DNA of 6,406 nucleotides from JANQUM01 sp047630355. GTDB taxonomy: Bacteria > Bacteroidota > Bacteroidia > Cytophagales > Spirosomataceae. The position numbers and the translations under genes are program-made. Positions 5,114 through 6,406 of this stretch are shown here, in pieces; the stretch's first letter is position 1, and each line of letters opens with the position of its first letter. The stretch is taken from assembly GCA_047630355.1 (NCBI GenBank), contig JBLHXN010000172.1:1-6406 (forward strand), in the 5' to 3' direction. The notes beneath the pieces are model-generated. The model saw nothing but the letters and a program-made list of their open reading frames with translations, did no database searches and was not told the DNA's origin.

Positions 5114-6406
5114 ATGAGCAATAAAGAGAAGTTCATCGAAGAAATTAATCAAGGGTACACATTTAAGGGAGATACTATTACCTTGGGAGCAGCAATGCTT
5201 GACGGCAAACCCGTAGAGGGAACCGTTGTTAAATTACCGTTAAAAACACTGAATCGTCACGGGCTTATTGCCGGAGCAACGGGAAAGACTAAATCACTGC
5301 AAGTAATGGCGGAATGCCCGAGCGATGCCAGTGTGCCCGTCATGCTAATGGATATTAAAGGCGACCTCAGCGGCTTGGCAGCTTCGGGAGAATCGAAAGA
5401 CTTTATTCTTCAGCGAACTGATGCCGCCGGAATATCCTACGAACCAACCGCATTTCCAGTAGAATTACTAAGCCTAAGCAACGAAAAAGGTACGCGTTTG
5501 AGAGCCACAGTCAGTGAATTCGGACCCATTTTACTCTCAAAAATACTCGGACTGAACGATACGCAAGAAGGTATTTTGTCCGTCATATTTAAATATTGTG
5601 ACGATAACGGTTTGCCACTCGTTGACTTAAAAGATTTTGTAAAAACAATCCAATACCTCGGAGATGAAGGCAAAGATGCGTTTCAGGAAGCTTACGGATC
5701 AATGTCTTCTTCTTCGGTGGGGACAATTCTTCGGAAAACTATTGAGTTACAACATCAGGGAGGCGATATATTTTTCGGGGAAAAGTCATTTGACGTGGAT
5801 GATCTGATGCGGGTAGATTCATCTGGTAAAGGATATATTTCTATCGTTCGGGTGACGGACTTGCAAGACCGTCCGAAGCTATTTTCAACGTTTATGTTGA
5901 GTTTATTGGCGGAACTTTACCAGTCCTTACCCGAAGCAGGAGACGAAGACCGCCCGAAATTGGTAATGATTATTGATGAGGCTCATTTGGTTTTCAAAGA
6001 AGCGAGTAAAGCCTTGTTAGATCAGATCGAATCCGTTGTTAAGCTAATTCGCTCCAAAGGAGTCGGTATTTATTTCTGCACGCAAAATCCGCAGGATATT
6101 CCCGCTGCCGTCTTGAGTCAGCTTGGTTTGAAGATTCAACACGCATTACGGGCGTTTACGGCAAAAGATCGCAAGGCCATTAAATTAGCCGCCGATAATT
6201 ATCCCTTATCTGACTATTACGAAACGAGCGAAGTATTGACTCAACTCGGAATTGGTGAAGCACTCATTTCCGCCTTGAACGAGAAAGGAATACCTACACC
6301 GTTAGTTCAAACGTATATGTGTCCGCCTCGCTCCCGGATGGACGTTCTTTCCGAGAAAGAGATTGACGACGTAGTGGCAAAATCTAAAATTGCCGCCGAA
6401 TATAAC
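5114..6406 (+). CDS. HerA/YjgR-like DUF853 ATPase with shortened Walker A (3' end outside window)
   Basis: 431 residues are visible with no stop; E. coli YjgR, a clear relative, is 500 long, so the C-terminus is missing. The family is related to HerA/FtsK-type DNA-pumping ATPases, with no settled cellular role. In order come NRHGLIAG (47-54), the P-loop, VMLMDIKGDLSGLA (76-89), RATVSEFGPILLSKILGL (130-147), ISSAS-like SMSSSSVG (196-203), Walker B LVMIIDEAHLVF (283-294, Asp288-Glu289), LIRSKGVGIYFCTQNPQDIP (311-330) and HALRAFTAKD (343-352). The P-loop reads GATGKT (54-59, bases 5273-5290), whereas the family has GATGTGKT, so two residues are absent and GxxxxGK[ST] is not met. Everything else looks functional. 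The nearby AECPSD (66-71) also differs from the usual AE-x-LS. The ATG at 5114 follows the kinase stop by 4 bp, and the N-terminus matches relatives from about residue 12. Confidence 0.88.
   Translation, partial: MSNKEKFIEEINQGYTFKGDTITLGAAMLDGKPVEGTVVKLPLKTLNRHGLIAGATGKTKSLQVMAECPSDASVPVMLMDIKGDLSGLAASGESKDFILQRTDAAGISYEPTAFPVELLSLSNEKGTRLRATVSEFGPILLSKILGLNDTQEGILSVIFKYCDDNGLPLVDLKDFVKTIQYLGDEGKDAFQEAYGSMSSSSVGTILRKTIELQHQGGDIFFGEKSFDVDDLMRVDSSGKGYISIVRVTDLQDRPKLFSTFMLSLLAELYQSLPEAGDEDRPKLVMIIDEAHLVFKEASKALLDQIESVVKLIRSKGVGIYFCTQNPQDIPAAVLSQLGLKIQHALRAFTAKDRKAIKLAADNYPLSDYYETSEVLTQLGIGEALISALNEKGIPTPLVQTYMCPPRSRMDVLSEKEIDDVVAKSKIAAEYN

Noticed and set aside
5114..6406. Calling the DUF853 gene a pseudogene
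   Set aside because: The frame is intact for 431 codons and all other motifs are present; only two P-loop residues are missing, which may be a sequence error.

Overview
The window looks like ordinary chromosome from a Bacteroidota bacterium, probably a Cytophagales relative. This rests on overall protein resemblance, the lack of Shine-Dalgarno sites before most starts, AT-rich leaders, and one good Bacteroidota-type promoter (TTG-N18-TAGCTTTG) in the divergent gap at 4554-4608. No rRNA, tRNA, CRISPR array, transposase or phage gene is visible.

Layout. Positions 1-961 (+) hold the C-terminal 319 residues of a family GH65 disaccharide phosphorylase, most like maltose phosphorylase. It is closed by a strong intrinsic terminator (982-1022) that faces the convergent minus-strand block. 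That block reads right to left. It starts with an Ldh2-type malate/lactate dehydrogenase (4553-3477) and an N-carbamoylputrescine amidase, aguB (3445-2579), 31 bp apart and probably cotranscribed. Then come the proteasome-like peptidase hslV (2401-1862) and an RluE-type 23S rRNA pseudouridine synthase (1740-1129). The two gaps flanking hslV (1741-1861 and 2402-2578) hold hairpin-rich sequence that resembles dispersed intergenic repeats. Divergent from the dehydrogenase, on the plus strand, is a two-gene unit: a small uridine-kinase/NR-kinase-like P-loop kinase (4609-5109, TTG start) and, 4 bp later, a HerA/YjgR-type DUF853 ATPase (from 5114) that runs off the right edge.

How the genes relate. 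They are mostly housekeeping and metabolic: maltose phosphorolysis, polyamine synthesis from agmatine, a 2-hydroxyacid oxidoreductase, protein quality control and rRNA modification. They do not form one pathway, and I see no clear new defence or mobile system.

The most notable anomaly is in the DUF853 ATPase. Its Walker A loop reads GATGKT instead of the family's GATGTGKT. This is exactly the loss of one copy of an ACGGGA hexamer that would be tandemly repeated in the full-length gene. The rest of the frame, including Walker B, is intact. It is either a natural loss of nucleotide binding, a contraction in this strain, or a sequence error.
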